Shown here: in pieces, positions 44,408 to 54,728 of the stretch
How the letters are laid out: every line of letters starts with the position of its first letter
How positions within the stretch are numbered: position 1 is the stretch's first letter
Assembly: GCA_022843625.1 (NCBI GenBank)
Contig: JALHNH010000029.1
Location: 1 to 64,000, forward strand
Direction: 5' to 3'
From: Bryobacter sp.
GTDB taxonomy: Bacteria > Acidobacteriota > Terriglobia > Bryobacterales > Bryobacteraceae
Length of the DNA: 64,000 nucleotides
Made by a program: the position numbers and the translations under genes
The notes under the pieces: generated by a model
What the model was told of the DNA's origin: nothing
What the model saw: only the letters and a program-made list of their open reading frames with translations
The model's database searches: none

Positions 44408-45373
44408 ATGCCAGGCCACCCAACATTGCCAGAAATCCTGGCTCAACCAGACAGTCTGCGGCTTACCGCACAGACCCTTGCCGACGCACCGTTCTTTACT
44501 TCCGACCTGCTTACTTTGTGTTCGAAAAACGCTGTAGAGCGCATCATCCTCACCGCAGAAGGCACCTCCTTTCATGCCCTCTACTCCCTTTACCTCCGCC
44601 TCAATAGCGTTGGGCACTTCTGTCAAATGGTCGAAGCCTCTGAAGCCACCCAATACCTCAGCGGCCTTTTCACCAAAAATACGCTTACCATCGCCGTTTC
44701 ACCATCTGGTGAAGATGGAGGGGTCGTTGAACTCCTCACTGGCTTACAGCCCAGGGGCCCCATCCTCGGCATCACCAACTCACCCGATTCCACGCTTGCC
44801 ACTGCATCCAGCCTTCCTTGCATCATCGGCCCCGGCGATCTTTCTACTTTTGCCGCTCTGCACTGGATTGGTGCCGTCTTTCTCAACGAAAAACTGAGCC
44901 TCACACACAAGCATCTCGACGCGACCGCCACCGCCGCAGAAAGCTACCTCAGCCAGTGGCAGCTTCATATCGATTCAATCCAGCCAGAACTCGAAGGCAT
45001 CGATCAGATCCTCCTGGTCGGCTGCGGCTATAGTTTGGCAACCACAGGTATAGGCTCTCTTATTCTTCCGCCCCCCAGCCAGGGAATCCACTCCGCACAC
45101 TTTCTCCAGCACTACCTTGAAACACTATCAGCGAGCACCCTAACCTGCATCTGCCTCGGAGATCCGGTGACTGCAATCCAGAATCAAAATATCTTTGATG
45201 CCACTCGTCGTAAACAGGCAAAAGCTTTCCTCATCGGAAGCGGCAGCGACCACCCAGCCTTTGCCCTCTCCCCGATTTCGCCGGCATTGCTGCCGATTCT
45301 TGAAATCCTCCCGGTTCAACTGCTCGCTCTGGCCGCAGGATCACTGAACCCGAATCATGTCACAACGCACTGA
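44408..45373 (+). CDS. double SIS-domain sugar-phosphate isomerase-like protein
   Basis: 321 residues with two SIS modules. The first has RIILTAEGTSFHALYSLYLR and IAVSPSGEDGGVVELL, the second ILLVGCGYSLATTGIGSLI. The layout resembles the isomerase half of GlmS or AgaS, which act on amino-sugar phosphates, but the Gln amidotransferase half is absent. The usual SxSGxT loop reads SPSGED, so substrate preference may differ. It may work with the upstream epimerase. Confidence 0.8.
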   Translation: MPGHPTLPEILAQPDSLRLTAQTLADAPFFTSDLLTLCSKNAVERIILTAEGTSFHALYSLYLRLNSVGHFCQMVEASEATQYLSGLFTKNTLTIAVSPSGEDGGVVELLTGLQPRGPILGITNSPDSTLATASSLPCIIGPGDLSTFAALHWIGAVFLNEKLSLTHKHLDATATAAESYLSQWQLHIDSIQPELEGIDQILLVGCGYSLATTGIGSLILPPPSQGIHSAHFLQHYLETLSASTLTCICLGDPVTAIQNQNIFDATRRKQAKAFLIGSGSDHPAFALSPISPALLPILEILPVQLLALAAGSLNPNHVTTH

Positions 45374-45387
45374 AGCCGTGCGGTTCC

Positions 45388-47964
45388 CTAGGAAGCCAGT
45401 TCATCCTCAATCAGTCGTCTTCCGCCCAGCGATTTTGCGAACGCCCATCCGGCAATGGTGAGAATCAGCGCCATCGTCGCCAATCCGTTTGGTGCGTACC
45501 AGGTCGTGAGATTCGTCCCCATCGGACTCACCCCGATCAGGTTCAGAAACAGCATCGTCGACATCGTTGCCACCATACCGAAACGCAGCATGATCATCAA
45601 CAGCACCCCATATACGCAAATATAAAGTGCGTACATCCCCAAGTTCCCACTGGCTCCGGTGACGCTGCCCTCGATCAGCGGAAACACCATCGCCCCAACC
45701 AGCGCAGCAATCCAGTCGCGCCGCAACAGCACGCGCAGTCCAAAAAGCAAAAAGAACCCCAATAGCCCCAGGCTCAAGATTTCAGTCAGGCGCTGAAAGA
45801 TCGACGCCAGAGCGTTCCGCGTTCCGTAAGTCATCAAGCCGAAGCCACTGCCCAAGCCATTGGTATCGATTACCGCAAACTGCCGTATTGCGAAGAGCAG
45901 CCATAGTGCACATCCTGTAGCGCAGCCAATCAGCACATGCGAAGCCACCTGCGATTCATTCCACTTCCCGCTCAGCAGCCGGTTCCAGGCCACGATGGAA
46001 TGCGGCCACCGTGCTCGCAAAGCCGGTTCGAGTGCCAGATACAGTACCCATAACAAAGCCCCATTGAGTAGTTGAAAACTCACGCTTACGACCAGGAAAT
46101 TGATCAGCGCGCCGTTTGGGATCCCATGAACCGTTGCCGCCCATAACCCCATTCCAACGGCAAAGCGCGCCACTCCCACTTTCAAGGCGCCCTTGCGGTC
46201 TGCTCTTCCAAGTCTCCAATTCCTTCGAGCCAGCAGAGGGGCGTAAATCAGGGCTGCGGCCGTTGCCAGCAGCATAAACACCTCACGCGCCAGCGACCAT
46301 GGGGATTGCGCCACAGGCTTGTCTGTTCCACGATTCTGGCTCCAGGGTCCCCGCACGTCTACATAAGTGATCTGCCCGCGAAAGCTCGCCACTTCCACCT
46401 CGAGCCCGACATCAGGCATTTCCGGATGCACGCCCTTAAATGCCTTGTGCTGATCAAACAAACGCGGAGGTACTCCCGTTGCGGCGATCTCTTCAAACTG
46501 CTTCAGATCGAGCCCTGCTGCTTCGAAGACGGTCTCCATCGCGATGCTGGCTGAGCCTTCCCGTGGGGTTCCAAGAAAGTGCCGCAATCGCCCCCGTCCT
46601 TCGAGCGACACCTCAACCATCCCTGGCCGCAAAGGGGCCGGGTCCTGCGAGCTTGCGATTGTCCCGTCTGATGAAGGCACCAGCCAGGCTGGGCTTTCTC
46701 GGTACCATGTGCCTACAGGAGACTCCGCCCGCAACCATTGGTCCCAGTCTTTGGGGCCCTTCCGCCGATTCAGATAGCCAACCCACAACGGCCTGCGCTC
46801 CAGCCGGAAGATGCGGTCTTGCGGCAGATCGCTGTATCCAAAACTCTTTGCCGCATCGCGGGACTTCTGTTCCAGCACCTCCGGTGAATACTCCGGTGGA
46901 GCATGATTGATCGCGAGCAAACTCTCCTTCACAAACGGTGCAGTCGCGAGGCTAGCAACAACCACCCCAAGGCAGAGCAGCGCCCAATGCTTGGCCAATC
47001 CTTCCCCTCGTCCTGCCGCTGCCACCAGTTCCGGGCTTGGTGTCTCGCCCGCCGCAAGTGCCGCTGCCAGAGGGTCTCCACCCGGCAAAGCCGCCGCCAC
47101 ACTCAGGGCAGACGCTGGCCGCTTCGCCGCATCCGGGTTCAGGCAAGCCCTTACTACTTTTTCCACCGCAGGATCGATATCGCTGGCAAACGTGGTCATC
47201 CCCGTCAGCGTTGTAGCCTCCTGCACGGCAATCAGTTGCGGCACGCTCGACGCCACAAAAGGCTTCTTCCCGGTAAACAGCTCATACAGGATCAGTCCAA
47301 GCGAGTAGATATCGCTCTTGGCCGTCACCTCGATTCCCTTCAGTTGTTCTGGCGACATATACGCCGGAGTCCCATTCCGCGCCTCTGCCCCAGACAACTG
47401 ATCCGCAATCGCAGCCAAGCCAAAGTCCATGATCAAGACCTCACCACGCTTGTTCAGCATGATGTTCTGCGGTTTCAAATCCCGATGGATCACCCCACGG
47501 GCATGAGCAGCCGCCAGTCCCGCACAAAGCTTCCGCGAGATCTCCATCGCCTTCTCGGCCGGCAATCGCCCGATCCTCTGCAGCAACGCGCCCAGGTCAT
47601 CGCCATCCACATACTCCATCGAGATGTAAGGCAAGCCCTCGGCCTCACCAATGTCATAAACACGGCAGACATTGGGATGCGAAACCTGCCGTGCCACGCG
47701 AACCTCGCCATGAAAGCGTTCGAGCAAATGCGGACTCGAAGCCGCCGATGCGGGTAGAAACTTAAGCGCGACAGACTGCCCGAGAGTCAGATCGGTAGCC
47801 CGGTACACCTCTCCCATACCGCCTTTGCCGAGCATATTGAGGATGCGATAGCGCCCTCCCAGCAAAACCCCAGGCGTGAACCGTCCCTCGTCTTGTGTTC
47901 CCGACACTGGCGAAGACGCCGTCGGCATCGCTATTGTTTCTTCTGGTCCGGACGGGTTTGCCAT
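45388..47964 (-). CDS. membrane-bound Ser/Thr protein kinase
   Basis: 858 residues. The Hanks-type kinase domain (about 38-295) has the Gly loop GKGGMGEVY, Lys68 in VALKFL, catalytic Asp162 in HRDLKPQN, DFG at 180-182 and GTPAYMSPEQL, so it is predicted active. A transmembrane helix follows (about 325-345), then an extracytoplasmic domain of about 200 residues. The C-terminal half has several more helices (for example EVFMLLATAAALIYAPLLA). No PASTA or propeller repeats are seen. It lies 19 bp downstream of the helicase gene on the same strand. Confidence 0.92.
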   Translation of the reverse strand: MANPSGPEETIAMPTASSPVSGTQDEGRFTPGVLLGGRYRILNMLGKGGMGEVYRATDLTLGQSVALKFLPASAASSPHLLERFHGEVRVARQVSHPNVCRVYDIGEAEGLPYISMEYVDGDDLGALLQRIGRLPAEKAMEISRKLCAGLAAAHARGVIHRDLKPQNIMLNKRGEVLIMDFGLAAIADQLSGAEARNGTPAYMSPEQLKGIEVTAKSDIYSLGLILYELFTGKKPFVASSVPQLIAVQEATTLTGMTTFASDIDPAVEKVVRACLNPDAAKRPASALSVAAALPGGDPLAAALAAGETPSPELVAAAGRGEGLAKHWALLCLGVVVASLATAPFVKESLLAINHAPPEYSPEVLEQKSRDAAKSFGYSDLPQDRIFRLERRPLWVGYLNRRKGPKDWDQWLRAESPVGTWYRESPAWLVPSSDGTIASSQDPAPLRPGMVEVSLEGRGRLRHFLGTPREGSASIAMETVFEAAGLDLKQFEEIAATGVPPRLFDQHKAFKGVHPEMPDVGLEVEVASFRGQITYVDVRGPWSQNRGTDKPVAQSPWSLAREVFMLLATAAALIYAPLLARRNWRLGRADRKGALKVGVARFAVGMGLWAATVHGIPNGALINFLVVSVSFQLLNGALLWVLYLALEPALRARWPHSIVAWNRLLSGKWNESQVASHVLIGCATGCALWLLFAIRQFAVIDTNGLGSGFGLMTYGTRNALASIFQRLTEILSLGLLGFFLLFGLRVLLRRDWIAALVGAMVFPLIEGSVTGASGNLGMYALYICVYGVLLMIMLRFGMVATMSTMLFLNLIGVSPMGTNLTTWYAPNGLATMALILTIAGWAFAKSLGGRRLIEDELAS

Positions 47965-47983
47965 GGGAAAAGTTTAACCGACC

Positions 47984-50900
47984 TCAAGCAGCCCGAAATG
48001 AGGCGGACAATTCGAAGATCCATGCGGGCATCTCTTCGGTCAATTCCCAGGTAATGCTTATCGGCTTGGACCCATGGTGTGAGACATACCTTGCTTCACC
48101 CAGGAAAATAAATGGTGCGTCTACTTTGGGCTTCACAAACAACAGAATTTTGACTCCATTTTGCCTTTGTTTGATATACCGCTGCCCTGTCTTTGAAGTC
48201 TCTGTTGTCCTGCTCTGGGACTGCCAGTGAAACAGCCTCGGGCTTACTGCATAATCTTCATACCGGGTACTGGGAGAAAACTGTCTCTCATTCTTCTCCA
48301 AAGTTACGAACAAAAGTTCAGTTTGCTCTTCTTCTAGCCACAAGACACCCTCCCGGTTTTGTGCATTGCTTCCCCAGGTTTTGTATCCAACTGCCGTCAG
48401 GATCTCATCTCGCATATAGCTGCGATGCAGGCAAAGTGGCCAGTCCTGGCGGTAGAATTCTTCCTTTCGATGTACGCGCACTTGATCCTGTAGCAATCCC
48501 AGAAGCTCAAGAAACTCTCGTCTGACAAGCCTGGATTCCCTCAATAACTTCATCCCACTGTTAGGCCCGATGGCTAAATCTTTTGCCCTTCCCTGCAACC
48601 ATCGATGTGTAAGCATCAGCGACGCGCGTTCATTCCCGGTGGCTTCCAAGCTCTCGTAGATGCGCATCAGCCGCTTCGAATCCAGATGCAGTAAAAACTT
48701 GAGTTGCCGGCTCAGCAAGAGGTCATTTTCTCCCAACTCACCTTCAAGCCAACCCGCATCGCGCAACAAACCAGTCCACCCCGCCACTGTGTCTTTGTAA
48801 ATGTCCCCAAGCTCATACTGCGTCTCACGCAGAAACTCACCAAGCTTTGGCCGGCGGCCAAGACTGCTACCGAGCGAACGAGCTTCGTCCACTATTCGGC
48901 TCCGGCGGGTCTCCAGGCTTCTTTGCAAGTTTCGCAATATTTCTGACTGGGACTCCTGGTCCAGCCTGAAATAGCAACTGCCGGGCAACCGGGTGACTCC
49001 CGTCTCTATCTGTCGAATCACCTCTTGCCTTGATCCGCCAAACAAAGCGCGGTACCTCAGATCAAAACGAAACTCCCGCCGCTGATTGCCAATAAAATCC
49101 AGCACCAGACAGCTTCGCTTTCCCTGCTCAAGCCGCAACCCTCGGCCCAGCTGTTGCAGGAAAACAGTCACACTTTCAGTTGGCCGCAGAAACAAGATTG
49201 CATCTACTGAAGGAATATCTACGCCCTCGTTGTAGAGATCAACGGTAAACAGGACATTGACTTCGCGATCCTTAAGTCGCTGCGGCGCACGCCGCCTGGC
49301 CTCGTCATTGCTTGCACTCGTGATGGCTTCTGCTGCGATGCCAGCCTGTCGAAACATCTCTGCCATGAATTCGGCATGCTCGACGCCAACGCAAAATCCA
49401 AGTGCTCTCGCTTCGCCCACCTCGCCATAGATTTCGCAGAACTGCCGCACCACCAACTTCGCACGCCGTTCATTACCAGACAGCATCTGGTTCAATTCCG
49501 CTACAGCGTAACCACCACGTCGCCAACTCAGCTCAGACAAGTCCGTCCCATCAAACACACCGTAGTAATCGAAAGGCACAAGATACTGCCGCTCGATTGC
49601 CTGCCACAATCGCATCTCATCTGCAAGGCACCCATCGAACCAGGGCAAGATCGATTCCCCGTCCATTCGCTCTGGCGTAGCCGTCAAGCCGAGCAGTATC
49701 TTCGGCTTCAGATGGTCCAGCAAATCCCGGTAGCTTGCGGCGGGCGTGTGGTGTGCCTCATCGAGAACAACGTAATTCCAATAATCTCCCCCCAGCCGCT
49801 CAATCAGGTTCTGGCTCGCCAGGCTTTGTACGGTTGCAAACAGGAACTCATAGCTGGCTGGCTCTTCACCCCCTACCAGCAATTGGCCAAAACTCTCATC
49901 CCTCAGGACGTGGCGAAACGCCTCTCGCGCTTGCCGCAGTAACTCCTCGCGATGAGCCATAAACAGAAGCCGCGGCCGCAAACTGGATTGTCTTGCATAA
50001 TCAAATGCTGCCACCAGCGTCTTGCCCGTCCCGGTAGGTGCCACTACCAAATTCCTCCAGCGCCCGCGATCGAGCCGTTCTGCCTCCAGTTGGTCCAGCG
50101 TCATCTGCTGATAAGGATGTGGCTTTAGATCAAAGAAATAAATCTTTCGGGTTCCTTTACCCCGGCCTGCCTCGAGAGCTTCCCTTACCCTGGCGCACAT
50201 CGTTTCGTTCTCTGGCGAATAGACTTCGAACTCGGGGTCGTTCCAATACGATTCAAACGCACCACGAAACTTCTCCACCACATGTGGTGCCTCCGCTTCG
50301 CTCAACTTCATCGTCCATTCAATCCCATCTTCCAGTGCCGGCCCTGAAAGATTTGCTGATCCTACATAGGCTGAGCTGAAGCCGTTGTCCCGAACGAAGA
50401 GCCAGGCCTTGGCATGTAATCTTCGCCGCCTCCCATCGAGGGAGATCCTCATTTCCACATTCGGCAAACTCGCCATGGCTTCCAGCGCTTTGTAATCTGA
50501 AGCCCCAATGTAGGTCGTAGTCAGCACCCGGATCCGACGCCCTGCTCGAGCGAGATCCTCCATCGCAATGCGCATTCTCTGCCACCCGCGCCACTGGATA
50601 AAGCTCACAAGCATCCAGACTTCATCGCAACTCTTCATCTCCCGTTCGAGCTCAAATCCCAACCTTGGCTCATCAATCGAGTTCATGATCAAGCCGCTTT
50701 GCGAAAGTGGCGTTGTAGGCCTCAGTGGCTCCTTCGGACCATCGAAAATGGCACGCAACACCTGTGTGGGCTCAATCACAGGGTCCTTCAACAATGGATT
50801 GACCCGGCTGACCTGTTCACTGCTTTGCAAGCCACGAAGCTCTACACGAAACTCTTCCCCGATTAGCTTCGATAGATATCCAGCTGCCTCAGCTTCGCCT

Positions 50901-51004
50901 AATTGCTCACAAGCCACTTCCAGCTTTACTTTGGCGGTCTCCTCAATCGATCGCACCAAGCCTCGTGTCAGTAGCAAATCATAGAGTCCCGGCTTTAAAG
51001 GCAT
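47984..51004 (-). CDS. PLD-domain / superfamily 2 helicase / DUF3427 protein
   Basis: 1006 residues. The N-terminal phospholipase-D-like nuclease domain has a single HKD-type site (LHAKAWLFV with H197 and K199, then GSANLSGPALEDG). The SF2 helicase core has Walker A APTGTGKT (about 322-329), DEAH box VVLDEAHHT (415), motif III GLTATPERMDG and motif VI QQLGRGLRLEQG. A C-terminal DUF3427-type region follows, ending in a small beta domain. Proteins of this architecture occur in bacterial defence islands and are thought to process nucleic acid. It is complete and lies near the STAND/CHAT module. Confidence 0.9.
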   Translation of the reverse strand: MPLKPGLYDLLLTRGLVRSIEETAKVKLEVACEQLGEAEAAGYLSKLIGEEFRVELRGLQSSEQVSRVNPLLKDPVIEPTQVLRAIFDGPKEPLRPTTPLSQSGLIMNSIDEPRLGFELEREMKSCDEVWMLVSFIQWRGWQRMRIAMEDLARAGRRIRVLTTTYIGASDYKALEAMASLPNVEMRISLDGRRRRLHAKAWLFVRDNGFSSAYVGSANLSGPALEDGIEWTMKLSEAEAPHVVEKFRGAFESYWNDPEFEVYSPENETMCARVREALEAGRGKGTRKIYFFDLKPHPYQQMTLDQLEAERLDRGRWRNLVVAPTGTGKTLVAAFDYARQSSLRPRLLFMAHREELLRQAREAFRHVLRDESFGQLLVGGEEPASYEFLFATVQSLASQNLIERLGGDYWNYVVLDEAHHTPAASYRDLLDHLKPKILLGLTATPERMDGESILPWFDGCLADEMRLWQAIERQYLVPFDYYGVFDGTDLSELSWRRGGYAVAELNQMLSGNERRAKLVVRQFCEIYGEVGEARALGFCVGVEHAEFMAEMFRQAGIAAEAITSASNDEARRRAPQRLKDREVNVLFTVDLYNEGVDIPSVDAILFLRPTESVTVFLQQLGRGLRLEQGKRSCLVLDFIGNQRREFRFDLRYRALFGGSRQEVIRQIETGVTRLPGSCYFRLDQESQSEILRNLQRSLETRRSRIVDEARSLGSSLGRRPKLGEFLRETQYELGDIYKDTVAGWTGLLRDAGWLEGELGENDLLLSRQLKFLLHLDSKRLMRIYESLEATGNERASLMLTHRWLQGRAKDLAIGPNSGMKLLRESRLVRREFLELLGLLQDQVRVHRKEEFYRQDWPLCLHRSYMRDEILTAVGYKTWGSNAQNREGVLWLEEEQTELLFVTLEKNERQFSPSTRYEDYAVSPRLFHWQSQSRTTETSKTGQRYIKQRQNGVKILLFVKPKVDAPFIFLGEARYVSHHGSKPISITWELTEEMPAWIFELSASFRAA

Positions 51005-51023
51005 AGAGCCAGGATAACGATTC

Positions 51024-51824
51024 CTACGGTAATTCCCACCGCGCCGTCAGCACCGCAGACCTACCACCTACACTCACCCCAGGGCTCACCTGCGGCACAA
51101 GCCACCCATGTCTGGTCTTGTACTCACCCGAAACAAACTTGCCAATCAGATAACCCAACCCCGCCCCCACCACGACATCCGACACATAATGCCTTTCTGC
51201 TGCCACCCTCGCCATGCTCACAGCCCCAGCCACTCCGTAAGCCAGCCACGGCACATACTTCTTGTCCCGGTATTGATGACTGATTGTCGATGCCACCGCC
51301 CACGCCCCCATTGAGTGCCCGGAAGGGAAACTGTTATCCCCCTTCTTCACCTGATCCCAGCCCGAGAAGAAGTTCCCTTTTCCCGAACCCAAAAATGGCC
51401 GCTCTCTTGTCCCAGCCAGCTTCAAAACATAGGTAACGACAAACGCATGAACCGCCGCTTCCCCGCTAGCCAATCCCACTCTGCGCAGCTTCGTATCCTT
51501 CCTAATCGCACCAGCCGCAAACACGCCTCCACTAATTGCCAGCAATCCATAAGAACCCCCAACTCGCGAGAACCTCCGCCCAAAATCCAGTTGTCCCTTC
51601 GAACGCGGCAAGCCTTCAGCGATCTCCCGATCCACGGCAATCAACCCCGCCGTCCCCGCTCCAGCCAACAACAGCCAGCCCACTTGCTTCCTGTCCATCC
51701 GCAATGGCGAGGTCCAGATCGCCTTCTCGCGCGAAAAGAAACCTCTGGCGGTCTCCCCTGCCGTTTGTGCTGGCAACTGCAGCGCAAACGAACTCAGCAA
51801 CAATGCGATAACCCAAAAATTCAC
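51024..51824 (-). CDS. PAP2-family membrane phosphatase
   Basis: 266 residues from a GTG start. After a signal or first membrane helix (FWVIALLLSSFALQLPAQ) come further helices and the three acid-phosphatase motifs: KLAGTRERPF, NSFPSGHS and ARVAAERHYVSDVVVG. It would hydrolyse lipid phosphates such as undecaprenyl pyrophosphate or phosphatidic acid at the outer face of the inner membrane. It lies 4 bp after the MFS gene and 19 bp before the helicase gene. Confidence 0.9.
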   Translation of the reverse strand: MNFWVIALLLSSFALQLPAQTAGETARGFFSREKAIWTSPLRMDRKQVGWLLLAGAGTAGLIAVDREIAEGLPRSKGQLDFGRRFSRVGGSYGLLAISGGVFAAGAIRKDTKLRRVGLASGEAAVHAFVVTYVLKLAGTRERPFLGSGKGNFFSGWDQVKKGDNSFPSGHSMGAWAVASTISHQYRDKKYVPWLAYGVAGAVSMARVAAERHYVSDVVVGAGLGYLIGKFVSGEYKTRHGWLVPQVSPGVSVGGRSAVLTARWELP

Positions 51825-51828
51825 ACAA

Positions 51829-52986
51829 TTACCTTATCGTCTTCCGTGGCAACCCTGCCAGGGTAAGACGCCCCAACAAAACACACCCAAACGTAAACAC
51901 CAGTGGCACCGTGTAATTTCCATACATCCCCCACATCAAAGACACCAGATAGGGGAACCACGTTTGCCCCACCGTATTCACCGGCATCGCCCAGGCCATC
52001 ACCCGTCCCATTCCCTTTCCGCCAAACTGATCCGCCGCCAGCAACGGCACCATCAACGAATCCGCACTCATCCCCAAGCCAAATACCACTGCAAATACAT
52101 AAGGCATCCCGTCCCTGCCCACTATAAATAACAGCGGCATCGCCCCGGCCATCAACAAAAACGCGACGCTGATCACATGCCGCTTTGGGTACCGGTCTGC
52201 CGTCCAGGCAAACGCAAACCGCCCGCACGATCCCACTGCCAGCATCAACATCAGCATCCAGCCAAACACTGCATCAAGTTTCGCCTGCTCTACGTAGCCC
52301 GCCTCTTTCAAAATCAACTTCAAATGCTGGCTCACGCCCGCCACCCCGCTAATCGCCAGCGTGCTCCCCACGATCAACAACCAGAAGGACCGGTTCCCCA
52401 ATAACCCCGTGCCTCCTTCCACCACCACATGCTCTGCAGCAGGCACGCTCGGCAAGCCAAACCACGCCACTGGTGACGCCAGCATCGTCAGCAATCCGAT
52501 TCCGATCAACGCCCCACGAAAACCAAACTCCGCAGTCAACGGCCGGGCCACCAGCGCCACCGACATCGCTCCAAACAAACTGATCCCGAAGTAAGCTACC
52601 GCCAGCGCCGTCCCGCGATTCTCTGTAAACACCTGAGTCAGCAAGATCTGATGTGTCAGCGGCCCGGCAAAAATCCACCCTGCCATATAAACAGTCCACA
52701 GGCCGTAATAAGCCCACAAACTCCCATCCATAAATCCGAATCCAGCCAGCCCCATCCCACAAACAAACGCCCCGCCCACAATACAGCCACGCGGTGGCAA
52801 TCGCTTCACCACCAACGGCCCCAGCACCAGCGTCACCAGCGTCCCAATCGGCAACCCGAGCAGCGCCTCCGGCCGCCCCCACCCAAACGCCTGCTCAAAG
52901 TAGTCGTAAAAGAACGGCATCCCGAAATACGGAATCCCCACCACCAGCCCGAGAATCAGCCCGGAACAAATCGCCGCGCCCCACAT
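51829..52986 (-). CDS. major facilitator superfamily transporter
   Basis: 385 residues with about 12 hydrophobic segments. It carries an MFS-like loop motif (GPLVVKRLPPRGCIVGG) after helix 2 and a second-half equivalent (DRYPKRHVISVAF). It is the oxalate/formate antiporter-like or monocarboxylate type by overall pattern; the substrate is not known. Its ATG overlaps the ROK stop by one base (TGATG). Confidence 0.88.
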   Translation of the reverse strand: MWGAAICSGLILGLVVGIPYFGMPFFYDYFEQAFGWGRPEALLGLPIGTLVTLVLGPLVVKRLPPRGCIVGGAFVCGMGLAGFGFMDGSLWAYYGLWTVYMAGWIFAGPLTHQILLTQVFTENRGTALAVAYFGISLFGAMSVALVARPLTAEFGFRGALIGIGLLTMLASPVAWFGLPSVPAAEHVVVEGGTGLLGNRSFWLLIVGSTLAISGVAGVSQHLKLILKEAGYVEQAKLDAVFGWMLMLMLAVGSCGRFAFAWTADRYPKRHVISVAFLLMAGAMPLLFIVGRDGMPYVFAVVFGLGMSADSLMVPLLAADQFGGKGMGRVMAWAMPVNTVGQTWFPYLVSLMWGMYGNYTVPLVFTFGCVLLGRLTLAGLPRKTIR

Positions 52987-53804
52987 CAGCGCGAAGCCTC
53001 AAGCATTACGCCTCGTGCCACTACCAGTTGGGGATCTTCAACCACTTCAATCTTGCAAGAGGCCACCATCTCCGGAACCGCCAACCGCCCCACCGTAGCC
53101 ATTGCCGCCTCCAGATAGCCTCGATACCCAAGCGTCCCGCCATAGAGCCCAATCTTCTCTGGATGCACGAGATTTACCAGCGTCGTCAGCGCCACACCAA
53201 ACGCCTCACCCGCCTCTCTCACCGCCTCCACGACAACCCGATCTCCACTCGCAAGCCCAGCCGCAATCTCCCCCGGCTGCATCCCCAACTTGCGTAGCAA
53301 TGCGTAACCCGCCGCATGATCATCCAGCTTTCCATTCATCCCAAACGGCACATAGCCGAGTTCTCCGGCAAAGGGCCGAAAACGCCGCAATCTTACACCG
53401 CCCACCTGCAGCGCCGCCGCTATCGCAGTCCCTGCTCCCACTGCCGCAACTGTCGCATCTGCAGCCATACCGTCTGCCACAGCAACCAGCGCCGCGTCTC
53501 CATCATTCAGCACCGATCTGGGTACGATGCCAACTCCATCACGAACCGGATTCCAACCCGCGAGCCGTGGCAAAACATCACAGGCAATCACGGTCGAATC
53601 GCGGTCCACCAGTCCCGGCACGGCTATGCCTGCCAACACCTCGCCCGGCCCCAGTTCTTCCTTTACCAACCGCAAATTCTCAGCCAACTCGGCAGGTCCA
53701 AACTCAAGTCCGGTTGCAAAGCGCCAGCTCTTGACCCCCGAGGAACTCCACGCTCCTACCAACATTTTGGTTCCACCAAGATCAATGCCAAGTTTTTGAA
53801 TCAC
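52986..53804 (-). CDS. ROK-family sugar kinase or regulator-like protein
   Basis: 272 residues. The phosphate-binding motif is KLGIDLGGTKMLVGAW, and the catalytic Asp is in VLNDGDAALV. The segment FAGELGYVPFG replaces the usual GHM and zinc-type motif, and the CxCGxxGCxE zinc site is missing, so it is a divergent member. GTG 53804 starts at the family N-terminus; the upstream frame extension antisense to the lactonase gene is rejected. There is no DNA-binding domain, so a sugar kinase is likelier than a repressor. Confidence 0.85.
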   Translation of the reverse strand: MIQKLGIDLGGTKMLVGAWSSSGVKSWRFATGLEFGPAELAENLRLVKEELGPGEVLAGIAVPGLVDRDSTVIACDVLPRLAGWNPVRDGVGIVPRSVLNDGDAALVAVADGMAADATVAAVGAGTAIAAALQVGGVRLRRFRPFAGELGYVPFGMNGKLDDHAAGYALLRKLGMQPGEIAAGLASGDRVVVEAVREAGEAFGVALTTLVNLVHPEKIGLYGGTLGYRGYLEAAMATVGRLAVPEMVASCKIEVVEDPQLVVARGVMLEASR

Positions 53805-53846
53805 CTCACCATTTTCATGCAAACTTGATGATGATACGATTCGGGC

Positions 53847-54728
53847 GTGATCACTGCTACTCTCGTACTCCTCGCCACCCTCGCCGCCGACCTCGAAATC
53901 AAGGACCCCAAAGCCGCCGCAAAGCTTTTCCCCAAAGATGCGAAGGTCGAACGCCTCGCCACCGGCATGCAGTTCATCGAAGGTCCCATCTGGGTTGCCA
54001 AAGACAATCGCCTCATCTTCAGCGATATCCCTGCCAGCGAACTCAAACAATGGACCCGCGCCAAAGGAGTCGAACCCTTCCGCAAGCCCACCAACAACAC
54101 CAACGGCAACACGCTAGACCGTCAGGGCAACCTGCTCAGCGCAGAACACACCGCCCACCGTATCTCCCGCACTCTCCCCAGCGGCACCATCGAAACCGTT
54201 GTCGAGCAATTCGAGGGCAAAGACCTCAACTCCCCCAACGACGTCGTCGTGCGCAAAGACAATTCCATCTGGTTCACCGATCCCGATTACGGCCTCGGTA
54301 CCCGCAAAAAAGCCCAGCCCGGCAACTACGTCTATCGCTTTGATCCAAAGACGAAAGAGCTCACCCCGGTAGTCAAAGACTTCGACAAGCCCAATGGCCT
54401 CTGCTTCTCCAAAGACGAAAAAAAGCTTTACGTCGCAGACTCCGGCAAGCCCCGCCACATCAGAGTCTTCACCGTCTCATCCGACGGCAAGTCTCTCACG
54501 GATGGCAAAGTCTTTGCCACCATCGACAAGGGCGGCCCCGACGGTATCCGTTGCGATAAAGCCGGCAACGTCTGGTCCAGCACTGGTGACGGTGCTCAGG
54601 TCTTTGGCAAAGACGGCCACCTGATTGCCAGAATCCTGCTGCCCGAAGCAGGAGCCAACGTAGAGCTCGGCAACGGCATGCTCTTCATCACGGCCCGTAC
54701 CTCGCTCTACGCCATCCCCGTCCGCTAA
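53847..54728 (+). CDS. SMP-30/gluconolactonase-family protein
   Basis: 293 residues with a GTG start and a short N-terminal signal (ITATLVLLATLAADLE). A six-bladed propeller carries the metal ligands of the family: Glu in FIEGPIWV, Asn in NSPNDVVV and Asp in LYVADSGKP. The substrate-loop motif NGNTLDRQG and GPDGIRCDKAGNVW are also present. It hydrolyses sugar lactones in the periplasm. It is divergent from the ROK/MFS transcript, which may carry related sugar functions. Confidence 0.92.
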   Translation: MITATLVLLATLAADLEIKDPKAAAKLFPKDAKVERLATGMQFIEGPIWVAKDNRLIFSDIPASELKQWTRAKGVEPFRKPTNNTNGNTLDRQGNLLSAEHTAHRISRTLPSGTIETVVEQFEGKDLNSPNDVVVRKDNSIWFTDPDYGLGTRKKAQPGNYVYRFDPKTKELTPVVKDFDKPNGLCFSKDEKKLYVADSGKPRHIRVFTVSSDGKSLTDGKVFATIDKGGPDGIRCDKAGNVWSSTGDGAQVFGKDGHLIARILLPEAGANVELGNGMLFITARTSLYAIPVR

